NCBI RefSeq assembly: GCF_003007675.1 | Contig: NZ_PXNP01000023.1 | Span: 246,507-310,506, forward strand | Source: Marinobacter fuscus | Lineage (GTDB): Bacteria > Pseudomonadota > Gammaproteobacteria > Pseudomonadales > Oleiphilaceae | Direction of reading: 5' to 3' | Length of the DNA stretch: 64,000 nt | Shown here: one piece after another, positions 1-9,580 of the stretch | Layout: each line of letters begins with the position of its first letter | Numbering within the stretch: position 1 is the first letter of the stretch | Notes under the pieces: model-generated | What the model was told of the DNA's origin: nothing | What the model saw: only the letters and a program-made list of their open reading frames with translations | Databases searched by the model: none | Program-made: the position numbers and the translations under genes

Positions 1-555
1 AAGGCTGCGCTCAAGGCTGGGTACTCTACGATTGCGGATATATCCAAAGATAGGCTACGCAAAGTTTATTCCGGGCTTGAAGACGAGCATGGGCGCAGGG
101 AGAAACAGGAAAATAAATGGGGGTTCAAGGTTCTGAAGTTAATGAAAAGCAATTTCAAACTCTGGCAAGCCCCGACCAAAGACATCTCCGACGAAGAACT
201 CCTTCAACAGATGGAGCTCAACGTCGACCATATCGACCCCAACGCCAGCCAGGAAGACCTGCTCTACGAACTACTGATCAAAGCCGGCGTGATGCCCACG
301 GAAACTTTGGAGCAAATCGAACTGACAGGCCACAAGGTGTTCTCTGTCGCTGAGGGCACCCTGCTGGTACACCTGGAAGACGACATCGACCAGGCCCTCA
401 TTGATGCGGTGCTGGCCCAAGCCCCGAGCCAGTTTATCTGCCTGGACAAAGCCTTCCATGGTAACGACCAGCTCAAAACCAACGCCGTGAAAACCTTCCA
501 GGCCTTCAACCAGGGCAAGGAAAAAATCGACCAGATTGATTTCAAAACGGTGTAA
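1..555 (+). CDS. mod: Type III restriction-modification methyltransferase Mod, C-terminal part
   Basis: The reading frame is open from the first base and ends at TAA 553-555, so only the last 184 residues are present. The tail contains a GFKVLKL...NFKLW segment and an acidic C-terminus typical of Mod subunits of type III systems, which methylate adenine and provide sequence recognition for the complex. The methyltransferase catalytic motifs would lie to the left of the window. The Res gene follows 12 bases downstream on the same strand, which is the normal mod-res order and supports the call. The ATG at 142 is internal and should not be taken as the start. Identification rests on the tail plus context. 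Confidence 0.8.
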   Translation, partial: KAALKAGYSTIADISKDRLRKVYSGLEDEHGRREKQENKWGFKVLKLMKSNFKLWQAPTKDISDEELLQQMELNVDHIDPNASQEDLLYELLIKAGVMPTETLEQIELTGHKVFSVAEGTLLVHLEDDIDQALIDAVLAQAPSQFICLDKAFHGNDQLKTNAVKTFQAFNQGKEKIDQIDFKTV

Positions 556-567
556 GGGGGATTGACG

Positions 568-3531
568 ATGAAGTTGAAGTTCAATCCCAACCTGGATTAC
601 CAGCAGGATGCCATCGAATCCACCATGGCGGTGTTCGATGGTCTCTCCACCGCTGGCGAGCCTTATCGTCAGCTGGGTATCGCCAACACCCTGACGTTGA
701 ACCCGGACAAATTGTTGGAGAACCTGCATCGGGTGCAGGAGCAAAACTACATCGAGAAGTCTGCCGCGTTGTTTGAGGATGGGGACGGGTATCCCTTCCC
801 CAACTTCTCCGTGGAGATGGAAACCGGCACCGGGAAAACCTACGTCTATCTGCGCAGCATTTTCGAGCTACACAAACGGCTGGGGCTGCGTAAGTTCATC
901 ATCGTGGTGCCGTCGGTGGCGATTCGTGAAGGGGTATTGTCGTCCCTGGCGTTGATGAAAGAACACTTCCGTGGCCTCTACAACAATGTGCCGTTCGATC
1001 ATTACGTGTACAGCTCGAAGAACCTCTCCAAGGTACGGGATTTTGCCACCGGCAACACCTTGCAGATCATGGTGATCAACATCCAGGCGTTCCAGAAGGA
1101 TGCGGGGGATGTGGTGGATTATGGTGAGCTGACACCAGAGCAGGTCAAAAAGCTGTCGGTGATTCACCGGGAGCAGGACAAGATGTCCGGCGTTAAACCC
1201 ATCCAGTTCATCCAGGACGTACGCCCGGTACTGATCATCGACGAGCCCCAGTCGGTGGATACTACCGCCAAGGCCAAGCGGGCGATTAGTCATCTCAAAC
1301 CAATGTTCGCCTTGCGTTATTCCGCGACTCACAAGAACCCCTACAACGTGGTGTACCAGTTGGGGCCGGTGAAGGCCTACGACATGAAGCTGGTGAAACA
1401 GATCTCGGTGGCGTCTATCCAGTCCCAGAGCAACGTCAACCAGACCTACCTGAAGCTGAGCAAGATCGGATACACCGGCAAGGCTAAGACGCCTTCGGCC
1501 TCAGTGGTGATTTTCGACGATACCCCAAATGGCACCAAGGAAATGACCGTCAAGCTCAAGCAGGGCACGGACCTCTCCGACCACACCAACCGCCCAGGGT
1601 ACGGGGGTTATGTGGTGGATGAAATCTACGCCGAACCGGGTGCCGAATACGTCCGCTTCGCCAACAACGTGATTCTGGAGCCGGAGCAGGAAAAAGACGG
1701 TATCCATGACGATGTGCTCAAGGAGCAGATTCGCCAGACGGTGGAGGAGCATTTCAAGAAAGAGCGAAACCTGCAAAAGCAGAGGCTGCCGGTGAAGGTG
1801 TTGTCCCTGTTCTTTATCGACAAGGTGGCCAACTACCGCTATTACGATGAGCATGGCAACCGGCAGAACGGCAAGTTGGCTCAATGGTTTGAGGAAGCCT
1901 ATCGGGACATTGCCGCCAATCCGTTGTTCAGTAGTCTGCCCAAGCGCGATGTTGAGCAGGTGCATAATGGCTACTTCGCGGAGGTAAAAAAGCGGGGCAA
2001 GGTAGTAGACCTCAAGGACACCTCTGGCAACACGGCGTCGGACGGTGAGGTGTATGAGCTGATCATGCAGGATAAGGAGCGACTTCTGGATGATGGTGAA
2101 CCCCTGCGCTTTATCTTCAGTCACTCCGCCCTGAAAGAAGGCTGGGACAATCCCAATGTGTTCCAGATTTGCACCTTGCGGGAGTTTGGCAGTGAGAAGG
2201 AGCGCCGCCAGACCTTGGGTCGTGGCCTCCGCTTGGCGGTGAATGCTAATGGTGACCGGGTGTATGAACCTCAGGTGAACCGCCTGACGGTGGTGGCCAG
2301 TGAGTCCTTCGAGGAATACGCCAAGAACCTGCAAACGGAAATGGAGAAGGACATTGGGGGCGGCTTCAAGTTTGGCCGGGTGCCCGCCATCGCCTTCGCC
2401 CCTCTCGCATTGAACGAGCAGGAGCCTCTGGGGCAGGAGAAATCCCGCCACCTCTGGCAGGCGTTGAAGGCGGAAGGTTATCTGGATACCAAGGGCGACC
2501 TCACCGCTAAGTTTCAGCCTGATGATATGTATTTCCAACTGCAGCTACCTGCGGACTATCAGCCGCTGGAAAACGATATCATCGACAAGCTCCGCAGCTT
2601 TATGTTTGCGGGCCGGGTTCAGGATGCTCGCAAGCGGATGCCCGTAACCTACAACAAGCGGGTGGAGCTGAATCCGGACTTCGAAGCTTTGTGGGAGCGA
2701 ATCAGTCAGAAAACCCGGTATTCCATCGAGTTCAATACCCAGGAACTGATTGACCTCGCCAGCCACAAACTGCAAACCATGCCGGTGATCAAGCCAGTCA
2801 CCCTGACCATTGATCACACCCAGGCCAAACTCACCGAGGCGGGATTCGGCAGCGACCGGCAGATCTCTACCACCAAAGAGCGTTACGTGAGTTCTCACGA
2901 AGTGCTGCCGGACCTGATCGGAGCCTTGCAGGATCGCACCGAACTCACCCGGGGCACGTTGTTAACGATCATCAAACGCTGCAACCGATTGGGGGAGTTC
3001 AAGGCCAATCCCCAAGGCTTCATCACCGAAGCCAGCAAGCAGATCCACAAGGCGCTGGATGAGCTGCTGGTGGACGGCATCCGCTATGAAAAGCTGGCGG
3101 GTGAGCGATACAAGATGGAGCTGTTCAACGAACCGGAACTGGAAGCCTACCTGGATCGCGCCTACCAGGTGAAACACGGGAACCAGGGCGACCAGGTACA
3201 AACTCCTTACGATTACATTGAGTACGATTCCCACATTGAGCACATGACCGCCCAAGCCCTGGATGGCGCAGAAAATATTAAGTTCTTCTGCAAACTCCCT
3301 CGCTGGTTCACCATCCCCACTCCGGTGGGCGACTACAACCCGGACTGGGCCGTGGTGCTACAAGAGGATCAAAAGGTCTACCTGATCCGAGAAACCAAGA
3401 CCACCCACGACAGCGACAAGCGTCGGCTGGAGGAGAATCTGAAGATTCTTTGTGGAGAGGCGCATTTTAAAGCGTTGGGTGATGTGGACTACAAAGTGGC
3501 GGCTTCGGTAGCTGAGGTGACGGCTGTGTAG
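568..3531 (+). CDS. res: Type III restriction endonuclease subunit Res
   Basis: The 987-residue protein is a complete Res subunit, the ATP-dependent translocase and nuclease that acts with Mod on unmethylated DNA. Visible helicase motifs are Walker A METGTGKT at about 84-91, the DEPQS motif II at about 225-229, SAT at about 252-254 and the QTLGRGLRL motif VI near 549. A PD...ExK nuclease signature (PDW near 925, ETK near 941) lies in the C-terminal domain. ATG 568 is chosen over the in-frame TTG at 562 because AAGGGGG at 554-560 is correctly spaced only from the ATG. All motifs look intact, so the enzyme should be active if Mod is complete. Confidence 0.92.
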   Translation: MKLKFNPNLDYQQDAIESTMAVFDGLSTAGEPYRQLGIANTLTLNPDKLLENLHRVQEQNYIEKSAALFEDGDGYPFPNFSVEMETGTGKTYVYLRSIFELHKRLGLRKFIIVVPSVAIREGVLSSLALMKEHFRGLYNNVPFDHYVYSSKNLSKVRDFATGNTLQIMVINIQAFQKDAGDVVDYGELTPEQVKKLSVIHREQDKMSGVKPIQFIQDVRPVLIIDEPQSVDTTAKAKRAISHLKPMFALRYSATHKNPYNVVYQLGPVKAYDMKLVKQISVASIQSQSNVNQTYLKLSKIGYTGKAKTPSASVVIFDDTPNGTKEMTVKLKQGTDLSDHTNRPGYGGYVVDEIYAEPGAEYVRFANNVILEPEQEKDGIHDDVLKEQIRQTVEEHFKKERNLQKQRLPVKVLSLFFIDKVANYRYYDEHGNRQNGKLAQWFEEAYRDIAANPLFSSLPKRDVEQVHNGYFAEVKKRGKVVDLKDTSGNTASDGEVYELIMQDKERLLDDGEPLRFIFSHSALKEGWDNPNVFQICTLREFGSEKERRQTLGRGLRLAVNANGDRVYEPQVNRLTVVASESFEEYAKNLQTEMEKDIGGGFKFGRVPAIAFAPLALNEQEPLGQEKSRHLWQALKAEGYLDTKGDLTAKFQPDDMYFQLQLPADYQPLENDIIDKLRSFMFAGRVQDARKRMPVTYNKRVELNPDFEALWERISQKTRYSIEFNTQELIDLASHKLQTMPVIKPVTLTIDHTQAKLTEAGFGSDRQISTTKERYVSSHEVLPDLIGALQDRTELTRGTLLTIIKRCNRLGEFKANPQGFITEASKQIHKALDELLVDGIRYEKLAGERYKMELFNEPELEAYLDRAYQVKHGNQGDQVQTPYDYIEYDSHIEHMTAQALDGAENIKFFCKLPRWFTIPTPVGDYNPDWAVVLQEDQKVYLIRETKTTHDSDKRRLEENLKILCGEAHFKALGDVDYKVAASVAEVTAV

Positions 3532-3728
3532 TGTGGGGAGCCTCATGCTGGCGAATTACTACACCTAATATCACTAATCGTATTGATGCCATAAAACCTC
3601 ATTGTTTCCAATCAGTCCGAAACTCTTGCCGTCCGGTTGGTGTATGTCAATCTGAATGTCAGTAGCGAACGCCCGACGCGAAGTGGGTTCGGTGTTCGCG
3701 AGGGGGGGAGCCCAGAACGCTTGAAGTC

Positions 3729-4709
3729 CTAATTGCCAGCGTAACCAAGCCCCTTGTTGACGAAGTTAAACAGCTCCTCCCCCTTGTGCCAGCGGTCAAA
3801 GTTCTCCAGAAACTGGTCTGTCAGGGCCCGCTTCCAGCCGATGAAATCCCCGGCCATGTGGGCGGTCATGATCACGTTCTCCCGGGCCCACAACGGGTGT
3901 TCCGGCGGTAATGGTTCTTCCTCGAACACATCCAGCCCGGCGCCCGCAATGTCGCCCTTGTCCAGTGCCTGGAGCAAGGCGTCGGTATTCACGATCGGGC
4001 CACGACCGATGTTGATCAGGCGCGCTGTTGATTTCATGGCTGCAAAGGCCCTGGCATCGAATAAACCCTCGGTCTGCGGGGTCAGTGGTGCGGCAATAAC
4101 CACATAGTCGGCATGAGACAACTGCTCGTAGAGTTCATCGTTGCCATGCACAGCAACAAAGTCCGGATCATCCGGGCGTGGAGTGCGGGCAATGCCATGG
4201 GCGTTCAGGCCGATGGCGTTTACCAGCCTGGCAATCTGTCGGCCGATGGAACCGGCGCCGACCACCAGCACCTGTTTGCCTTCCGCCCGCTCGGTGTCCC
4301 GGTGTTGCCATTGGTTGTTGATCTGTAGCCGGATTGAGGTGGGAAAGTCCTTGGCAAACATGAGAATAGTACACAACACATACTCCGCGATCGTGCGGTC
4401 GAAGATGCCTCGGGCGTTGGTGACGGTGACCTTGCTGTCGATCAGCGCCGGAAACATCAGAGCGTCAACGCCTGCACTGGTGGCGTGAATCCACTGCAAG
4501 CGGTCGGCAGAGCCCCAGGCGGCTTCCAGTGCTTCTGTGCGAAAGTCCGTCACCATCATTGCATCGGTGCCTGGCAGGGTCTCTCGCAGACTGGCCTCGT
4601 CACAGGCAAACCGCACCTCGGCCCGGGCTTTGATGGCTTCGATGCCGGGAGGTGCCGATTCTCCTGGTGAGCTCAGCACGGTAATAACGGGTCTGGATGA
4701 AGCGGCCAT
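3729..4709 (-). CDS. D-2-hydroxyacid dehydrogenase
   Basis: This 326-residue protein belongs to the D-isomer-specific 2-hydroxyacid dehydrogenases, NAD(P)H-linked enzymes that interconvert 2-keto and D-2-hydroxy acids in the cytoplasm. The nucleotide-binding GAGSIG lies at about 151-156. The family's catalytic Arg (NIGRGP, about 236), Glu (DVFEEE, about 265) and His (TAHMAG, about 284) are all present. ATG 4709 is chosen because GGGAGG precedes it at good spacing, whereas the longer open frame has an uncharacteristic basic N-terminus. It is transcribed divergently from the aminotransferase gene, and the two could handle linked keto acids, but the substrate cannot be read from sequence. Confidence 0.88.
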   Translation of the reverse strand: MAASSRPVITVLSSPGESAPPGIEAIKARAEVRFACDEASLRETLPGTDAMMVTDFRTEALEAAWGSADRLQWIHATSAGVDALMFPALIDSKVTVTNARGIFDRTIAEYVLCTILMFAKDFPTSIRLQINNQWQHRDTERAEGKQVLVVGAGSIGRQIARLVNAIGLNAHGIARTPRPDDPDFVAVHGNDELYEQLSHADYVVIAAPLTPQTEGLFDARAFAAMKSTARLINIGRGPIVNTDALLQALDKGDIAGAGLDVFEEEPLPPEHPLWARENVIMTAHMAGDFIGWKRALTDQFLENFDRWHKGEELFNFVNKGLGYAGN

Positions 4710-4907
4710 GTAACCTCCCGGGTTGCCGGTGATCTTTTGGTATGCAGACAGTCTGGTTGGCGACGGCTGTCGGGTCAACCTGAGGCCGGTTGACGGGGAT
4801 TTTCGAGTTGCCAGCCATGCTTTGGTCTTACGCCCTTGTCCCACTGATTTTTCAGGTCTAACCTGCAGGAGGTGAGTATTGGTTTACCTTGTCCTCAGGA
4901 GGTTCAA

Positions 4908-6134
4908 ATGGTGGGATCCGTTAGCCGGGAAACCGGGCAGGCGAAACCGGGCAAAGTGAAGTACCGCAAGGCCAAAGCCAGCTGGAACCCGGCGATGCAG
5001 GCTATTCCGGTGTCCGGCATCCGTCGTCTGGTGAACATGGCCTCGACCATGAAGGATGTTATTCATCTGTCGATTGGCCAGCCGGACTTGCCAACCCCGA
5101 AACACATCATTGACGCCTATATCGACGCGCTGAATGCGGGCCAGACCGGTTACACCATGGACGCTGGCCTGCCAGAGTTATTGGTCGCATTGCGGGATTA
5201 TTACGGGCGCCGGTACAACAGAAAGCTGACTCGGGACAACATCCTGATCACCAGCGGTGCCACCGAAGCCATGTACCTCGCCATCTCTGCCACGGCGGCC
5301 CCGGGGCGGCAATTTATTGTGACCGATCCGTCGTTTCTGCTCTATGCCCCGTTGATTCGCATGAACGGTGGGGAGGTTAAGTTCGTGCGCACCCGGGCCG
5401 AAAACAACCATCAGCTTGATCCGGATGATGTGATCCGGGCCATGGGTTCTCGCACCTTCGCGCTGATCCTGAACAACCCGAACAACCCCACGGGTGCGGT
5501 GTATCCTCGCAGTACGGTGGAGACGATTCTGGAGGAGTGCGCTTATCGGGGCATACAGGTGTATGCAGACGAAGTGTACGACCACCTGATTTTCGATGAC
5601 GATGACTTTGCCAGCGTGCTGAACTGTTCGATGGATCTGGACAACATCATGTGCATCAGCAGCTTTTCGAAAACCTACAGCATGGCAGGGCTGCGGGTAG
5701 GCTGGGTCATTTCCAGCCAGGCGGCCATAAAATCCCTGCGCCGTTACCATATGTTTACCACTTCGGTGGCCAATACCCCTTCCCAGTTTGCCGGTGTGGC
5801 TGCCCTTACGGCTGACCAGCAGTGTGTGCAGGAGATGGTGGGAATCTACCAGGAGCGACGTGACCGGATTGTCGAATTGATCGAGCAGACGCCGTATCTG
5901 ACCGGCTACAAGCCCGGCGGCGCGTTTTTCGCGTTTCCGGACTTGCCGCCTCATGTTGATGGCTCTGATCTGGCGTTGCGAATGCTCAAGGAAACCGGTG
6001 TCTGCGTGGTGCCGGGGGACGCCTTCGGCGAGGATTGCACCAACGCATTACGGTTCAGCTTCTCGACCACCTGCGAGCGCATGGAAGAGGCGTTCGACCG
6101 CATTATCCCCTGGATGGCGAAGCAGCAGTTCTGA
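4908..6134 (+). CDS. PLP-dependent class I/II aminotransferase
   Basis: A 408-residue fold-type I aminotransferase transferring amino groups between an amino acid and a 2-keto acid. The NNPNNPTG motif, the Asp-Glu-Val-Tyr cofactor segment (YADEVYDHL) and the Schiff-base lysine in SSFSKTYSM (K255) are all present, and a conserved C-terminal RFSFST arginine is seen. ATG 4908 is preferred over GTG 4872 because AGGAGG at 4897-4902 sits five bases upstream of it. It resembles the aspartate/aromatic-type subgroup, but specificity is not assignable. The CPXCG protein gene follows after 8 bases, so the two are probably co-transcribed. Confidence 0.9.
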   Translation: MVGSVSRETGQAKPGKVKYRKAKASWNPAMQAIPVSGIRRLVNMASTMKDVIHLSIGQPDLPTPKHIIDAYIDALNAGQTGYTMDAGLPELLVALRDYYGRRYNRKLTRDNILITSGATEAMYLAISATAAPGRQFIVTDPSFLLYAPLIRMNGGEVKFVRTRAENNHQLDPDDVIRAMGSRTFALILNNPNNPTGAVYPRSTVETILEECAYRGIQVYADEVYDHLIFDDDDFASVLNCSMDLDNIMCISSFSKTYSMAGLRVGWVISSQAAIKSLRRYHMFTTSVANTPSQFAGVAALTADQQCVQEMVGIYQERRDRIVELIEQTPYLTGYKPGGAFFAFPDLPPHVDGSDLALRMLKETGVCVVPGDAFGEDCTNALRFSFSTTCERMEEAFDRIIPWMAKQQF

Positions 6135-6142
6135 GGTTAATG

Positions 6143-6334
6143 ATGTCAGCACTGGACTCGGTACTTGTGCAATGCCCTTACTGTTGGGAGACGCTGGAGG
6201 TCAGCGTTGACCCATCCGTGCCGGAGCAGGAATACGTGGAAGATTGCCAGGTGTGCTGTCAGCCGATCCTGCTGACAGTCCACCTGGATGACCAGCTGGT
6301 GCCCCATGTGGAGGCCAGGGCTGAAAACGAATGA
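6143..6334 (+). CDS. CPXCG-type cysteine-rich small protein
   Basis: This 63-residue protein has two paired-cysteine knuckles, CPYC near residue 11 and CQVC near residue 35, and fits the small CPXCG zinc-ribbon family found in gammaproteobacteria, whose function is unknown. It probably binds one zinc ion. GAGG at 6133-6136 favours ATG 6143 over the adjacent ATG 6140. It lies 8 bases after the aminotransferase gene and looks like the second gene of that transcript. The first knuckle ends with Trp rather than Gly (CPYCW), a minor departure from the family name motif. Confidence 0.85.
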   Translation: MSALDSVLVQCPYCWETLEVSVDPSVPEQEYVEDCQVCCQPILLTVHLDDQLVPHVEARAENE

Positions 6335-6425
6335 GGGTATGACCAATTGTTAATGATTGCAGCTTGAACCCGAGCCGGGCCTGGCGCAGGATTGAACCGG
6401 TTCTTTTATCAGGAAACTCCGTATC

Positions 6426-6992
6426 ATGTTGAAGCAAACCAAAATCTGGCTATTGCTGCTGGCGGTTACTGTGCTGGCCAGCGGCTGTGCCAGTATGTCG
6501 CCCTATGCGATTTCAGAGGGTGAAATTGAAGGTCATCTGAAAAAAGTGGTGGCGGAATTCGACCGCAAGCAGCTCAAGGGCAGCTCACCATTGAGTTTGA
6601 GTCTGTCGGATGCGGATATTACGCTGGGCCCGGACGGTCGGGATGTGGCGATTATTGATTTACGCGGTCAGGTGGCGCTCAACGCCCTGTTGACCAAGCT
6701 GCCGGTAGATCTGGCGCTGAAAGTCGAAGGCGCACCGATGTACGACAGCAAGGAGAAGGCGGTCTATATCCGTAGGCTGCAGTTGCTGGAAAGCTCGATC
6801 GATTCACCATTCTTCAAGGGTGATTTGGCACCGGTGACCGACAACGTGATGCGCCTGGTGGCTCAGATGCTGGAAACCATGCCGGTGTATCGTCTGGATG
6901 AAACCGACCTTGCCCAGAAAATGTTTGGCATGGTGCCCATGGATGTGCGGGTAGCGCCCGGGCGCCTGGAGTTCGTGATGGCGGATCGTTGA
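6426..6992 (+). CDS. DUF1439-type lipoprotein
   Basis: The 188-residue product starts with a lipoprotein signal peptide: a basic N-region, a hydrophobic stretch and a lipobox LASGC with the lipidated cysteine at residue 21. The mature part resembles the DUF1439 family (E. coli YceB type), which has a lipid-binding-like fold and no established biochemical role. The residues after the cysteine (ASMS) contain no Asp at position +2, which favours outer-membrane sorting. The gene is followed closely by a strong hairpin terminator at 7024-7055 shared with the convergent aminotransferase gene. Confidence 0.82.
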   Translation: MLKQTKIWLLLLAVTVLASGCASMSPYAISEGEIEGHLKKVVAEFDRKQLKGSSPLSLSLSDADITLGPDGRDVAIIDLRGQVALNALLTKLPVDLALKVEGAPMYDSKEKAVYIRRLQLLESSIDSPFFKGDLAPVTDNVMRLVAQMLETMPVYRLDETDLAQKMFGMVPMDVRVAPGRLEFVMADR

Positions 6993-7023
6993 GCGGTCTG
7001 AGCCTGCACCATTGAACAAAAAA

Positions 7024-7055
7024 GCCGGAGGCAAACGTTCTGCCTCCGGCTTTTT
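7024..7055. terminator. Bidirectional intrinsic terminator
   Basis: A perfect 10-bp stem (GCCGGAGGCA paired with TGCCTCCGGC) with a 7-base loop is followed by TTTTT on the plus strand and by an A-tract on the other side, so it can end both the lipoprotein gene and the convergent aminotransferase gene. Confidence 0.92.
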
Positions 7056-7082
7056 ATTGCGGCACAAATGGAGCAGAAAGAG

Positions 7083-8342
7083 TCAGGCGGTTGCCCGAAG
7101 CGCCTCCTCAAAAATGCCCGTGGCTTCGTCGATCTGTTGTTCATTTACGATCAACGGCGGCAGCCAGCGTACGATTTCCTGATAGGGGCCACATCTGAGC
7201 ATCAGCAATCCCCGTTTCTCGCATTCCTTCAGTAGCTTGCCCGCACGCTCCCCGTCCGGGCAATCGCCTCGGCGCATTTCCACGCCAATCATCAGGCCCT
7301 TGCCGCGAATGTCTGCCATTTCCGGGTAGTCTTTTTTCAGTGCCTGCAGGTTGTCCCACAGCCGCTGGCCCATGGTGTCGGCGTTCTGTACCAGGCCTTC
7401 CTCCTGAATCACTTCGATGGTGGCGATGGCAGCCGCTGCGGCCACGGCATTCCCGCCATAGGTGCCGCCTTGAGAGCCGGGCCAGCCTTTGGCCATGGTC
7501 TCCTCGGATGCCGCCAGTGCAGAAATCGGGAAACCGCTGGCCAGGCCCTTGGCAATCATGATGGCATCGGGCGTAACACCAAAGTGTTCATGGGCCCAGA
7601 ATTTACCACTGCGGCCAAAGCCTGCCTGTACCTCATCAAACACCAGCATGATGCCGTGTTTGTCGCAGCGTTCCCGCAGGCCTTGCATGAACCTTGTATT
7701 GGCGGGCACGTAACCGCCTTCGCCCTGCACCGGCTCAATCAGCATGGCCGCTGTTTCTTTCGGGGCGGAATAGGTAACGAAGATGCGGTCGAGCTCTTTC
7801 AGACAGAAGTCGGTTGCTTCGTCCAGGCTCCAGCCATAGTGAAAGGCGTGGGGGAATGGAGCTACCACCACGCCCCCCATCATCGGGCTGACACCGGCCC
7901 GCAGGCCGACGCTGGAGGTGGTCATCGACAGTGAGCCCATAGTCCGGCCGTGAAAACCACCGTGGAACACGATCACGTTGGGGCGGCCGGTGGCTTGCCG
8001 CACCAGACGAATGGCGCCCTCGGCCACTTCGGTGCCCGCGTTGGAGAAGAAAAAAGCATTGAGCGGGTCGGGGGTCAGCGCGCCCAGCCTTTCGGCCAGT
8101 TCCGGCAGACGCGGATTCATCACCGTGGTGGCCTGGGCATGAATCATGGTGGCCACCTGCTTCTGGGCTGCGGCCACCACTTTTGGGTGACAGTGGCCGG
8201 TACTGGTTACGCCTATACCGGATGTGAAATCCAGATAGCGGCGACCTTCCGGGTCAATAATGTAGGCACCTTCGCCTTTGGCGGCGGTAATGCCGGTGGC
8301 CTGCTTGAGCAGGGGGGAAAGTTTGCCTTTGTGATCCGTCAT
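7083..8342 (-). CDS. Class III PLP-dependent aminotransferase (acetylornithine/4-aminobutyrate type)
   Basis: The 419-residue protein is a class III (omega) aminotransferase. It shows the cofactor Asp in LVFDEVQAGFGRSG (D236) and the Schiff-base lysine in IMIAKGLASG (K265), together with the N-terminal DFTSGIGV...GHCHP segment. Such enzymes act on terminal amino groups of substrates like 4-aminobutyrate, acetylornithine or beta-amino acids; the exact substrate is open. ATG 8342 is chosen because GGGAGG lies seven bases upstream, while the longer frame adds an arginine- and cysteine-rich leader that looks non-coding. The dehydrogenase gene lies 83 bases upstream on the same strand, so an operon is possible. 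Confidence 0.88.
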   Translation of the reverse strand: MTDHKGKLSPLLKQATGITAAKGEGAYIIDPEGRRYLDFTSGIGVTSTGHCHPKVVAAAQKQVATMIHAQATTVMNPRLPELAERLGALTPDPLNAFFFSNAGTEVAEGAIRLVRQATGRPNVIVFHGGFHGRTMGSLSMTTSSVGLRAGVSPMMGGVVVAPFPHAFHYGWSLDEATDFCLKELDRIFVTYSAPKETAAMLIEPVQGEGGYVPANTRFMQGLRERCDKHGIMLVFDEVQAGFGRSGKFWAHEHFGVTPDAIMIAKGLASGFPISALAASEETMAKGWPGSQGGTYGGNAVAAAAAIATIEVIQEEGLVQNADTMGQRLWDNLQALKKDYPEMADIRGKGLMIGVEMRRGDCPDGERAGKLLKECEKRGLLMLRCGPYQEIVRWLPPLIVNEQQIDEATGIFEEALRATA

Positions 8343-8425
8343 GAGGGTACCTCCCGAAGTGAACGAACTGCTTCTTTTCCAAAGCGGTGTTTGCCAGCCA
8401 CAGCCAAGCTGCGGCCCGACACCAT

Positions 8426-9580
8426 TCAGGTAATCAGGCGCTGGCGAACCGCGTCGCCGATTTCCCGGGTGCTGCGCCTTTGGGTGCCTTTTTCGGCAAG
8501 GTCTGCGGCAACAGCATGGAACAACTCCTGCCCGGCATGGGCGAGAACAGGATCTTTCCGGCCCAGCCATTCGAGCATCCGCGCCGTTGTGAACAGCATG
8601 GCGGTCGGGTCGGCAATGCCCTGGCCTGCAATATCAGGCGCGCTACCATGGGTGGGTTCGAACATGGAGGGCACATCGGTGTTGCTGGGATTGAGGTTGC
8701 AGGAGGGCGCCACCCCCATGCCGCCAGACAGCACCGCCGCCAGATCGGTAAGAATGTCACCCTGCAAATTACTGGCGACGACTACATCAAACGCCCAGGG
8801 GCTCTGCACGAATTTCATGCAGGCAGCATCCACCAGTTCGTGGTGGGTGGCGACATCCGGGTATTCACGGGCGATTTCCTCGAACACCTCGGTGTACATA
8901 TCACCCCAGTAGCGCAGCGCATTGCGCTTGGTGATCAGGCATACCTGGCTTTCACAGATATGTCCCTCGAAGGTTCGGAAGCTGCGGGTGCGGGCTTCTT
9001 TTAGCCGATCGCTGGCGCGCTTGCGGGCCTGGTCGAAGCCGTAGCGAATAATTCTCTCGGTGGCGCGGCGGGTGAACACTTCCATCTGGGTGGCCACCTC
9101 ATCCGGCGTACCCTGGCGCAGGCGTCCGCCCTGGCTTACATACTCACCTTCGCTGTTTTCACGGATCACCAGCATATCAATGTCTTTGGCGCGATCGTCC
9201 TTTAGATATTGCCTGGCGCCGGGCAGCAGGCGAGCCGGGCGCTCGCACACCCATTGGTCAAAACCCTTGCGCATTTCCAGCAGGGGCCCCAGAGACACGC
9301 TGTCACTCAACAGATACCGGTCTTTGTCGTGAAGCGGCCCGGGGTCGCCCAGAGCGCCCAGCAGGATGGCGTCATAAGCCTGTAACTGAACCAGCGCATC
9401 GGCAGGCCAGGACTCACCATGCTCCTGATGCCAGGCGTGTGACGGCCAGGGAAATTGCGTCCAGTCCAGTGCCAGCTTGTGTTTGTCTTTCAACACCTCC
9501 AGGCAGCGGATAGACTCCGCAACCACTTCCGGACCGATACCGTCTCCCGGGGTAACTGCAATGCGGGTGGTCTGGGCCAT
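8426..9580 (-). CDS. Isocitrate/isopropylmalate-family dehydrogenase, tartrate-dehydrogenase-like
   Basis: This 384-residue enzyme belongs to the decarboxylating beta-hydroxyacid dehydrogenases, which oxidise a 2R-hydroxyacid with NAD+. The N-terminal GDGIGPEV, the ENSEGEY loop, the SNLQGDILTDLAA metal/substrate segment and the PTHGSAPDIAGQGIADP nucleotide loop are all visible. The KRNALRYWGD...EVFEEIAREYPDV stretch resembles tartrate dehydrogenase/decarboxylase (TtuC) more than LeuB. ATG 9580 is used because AAAGGAG precedes it, rather than TTG 9586. It shares direction with the class III aminotransferase downstream, which suggests a hydroxyacid to keto acid to amine route, but this is inference. 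Confidence 0.85.
   Translation of the reverse strand: MAQTTRIAVTPGDGIGPEVVAESIRCLEVLKDKHKLALDWTQFPWPSHAWHQEHGESWPADALVQLQAYDAILLGALGDPGPLHDKDRYLLSDSVSLGPLLEMRKGFDQWVCERPARLLPGARQYLKDDRAKDIDMLVIRENSEGEYVSQGGRLRQGTPDEVATQMEVFTRRATERIIRYGFDQARKRASDRLKEARTRSFRTFEGHICESQVCLITKRNALRYWGDMYTEVFEEIAREYPDVATHHELVDAACMKFVQSPWAFDVVVASNLQGDILTDLAAVLSGGMGVAPSCNLNPSNTDVPSMFEPTHGSAPDIAGQGIADPTAMLFTTARMLEWLGRKDPVLAHAGQELFHAVAADLAEKGTQRRSTREIGDAVRQRLIT

Noticed and set aside
3665..3699. GCGAAC...GTTCGC inverted repeat after res as a terminator or att site
   Set aside because: Only a 6-bp stem with a long loop and no T-tract; it does not resemble a known attachment site.
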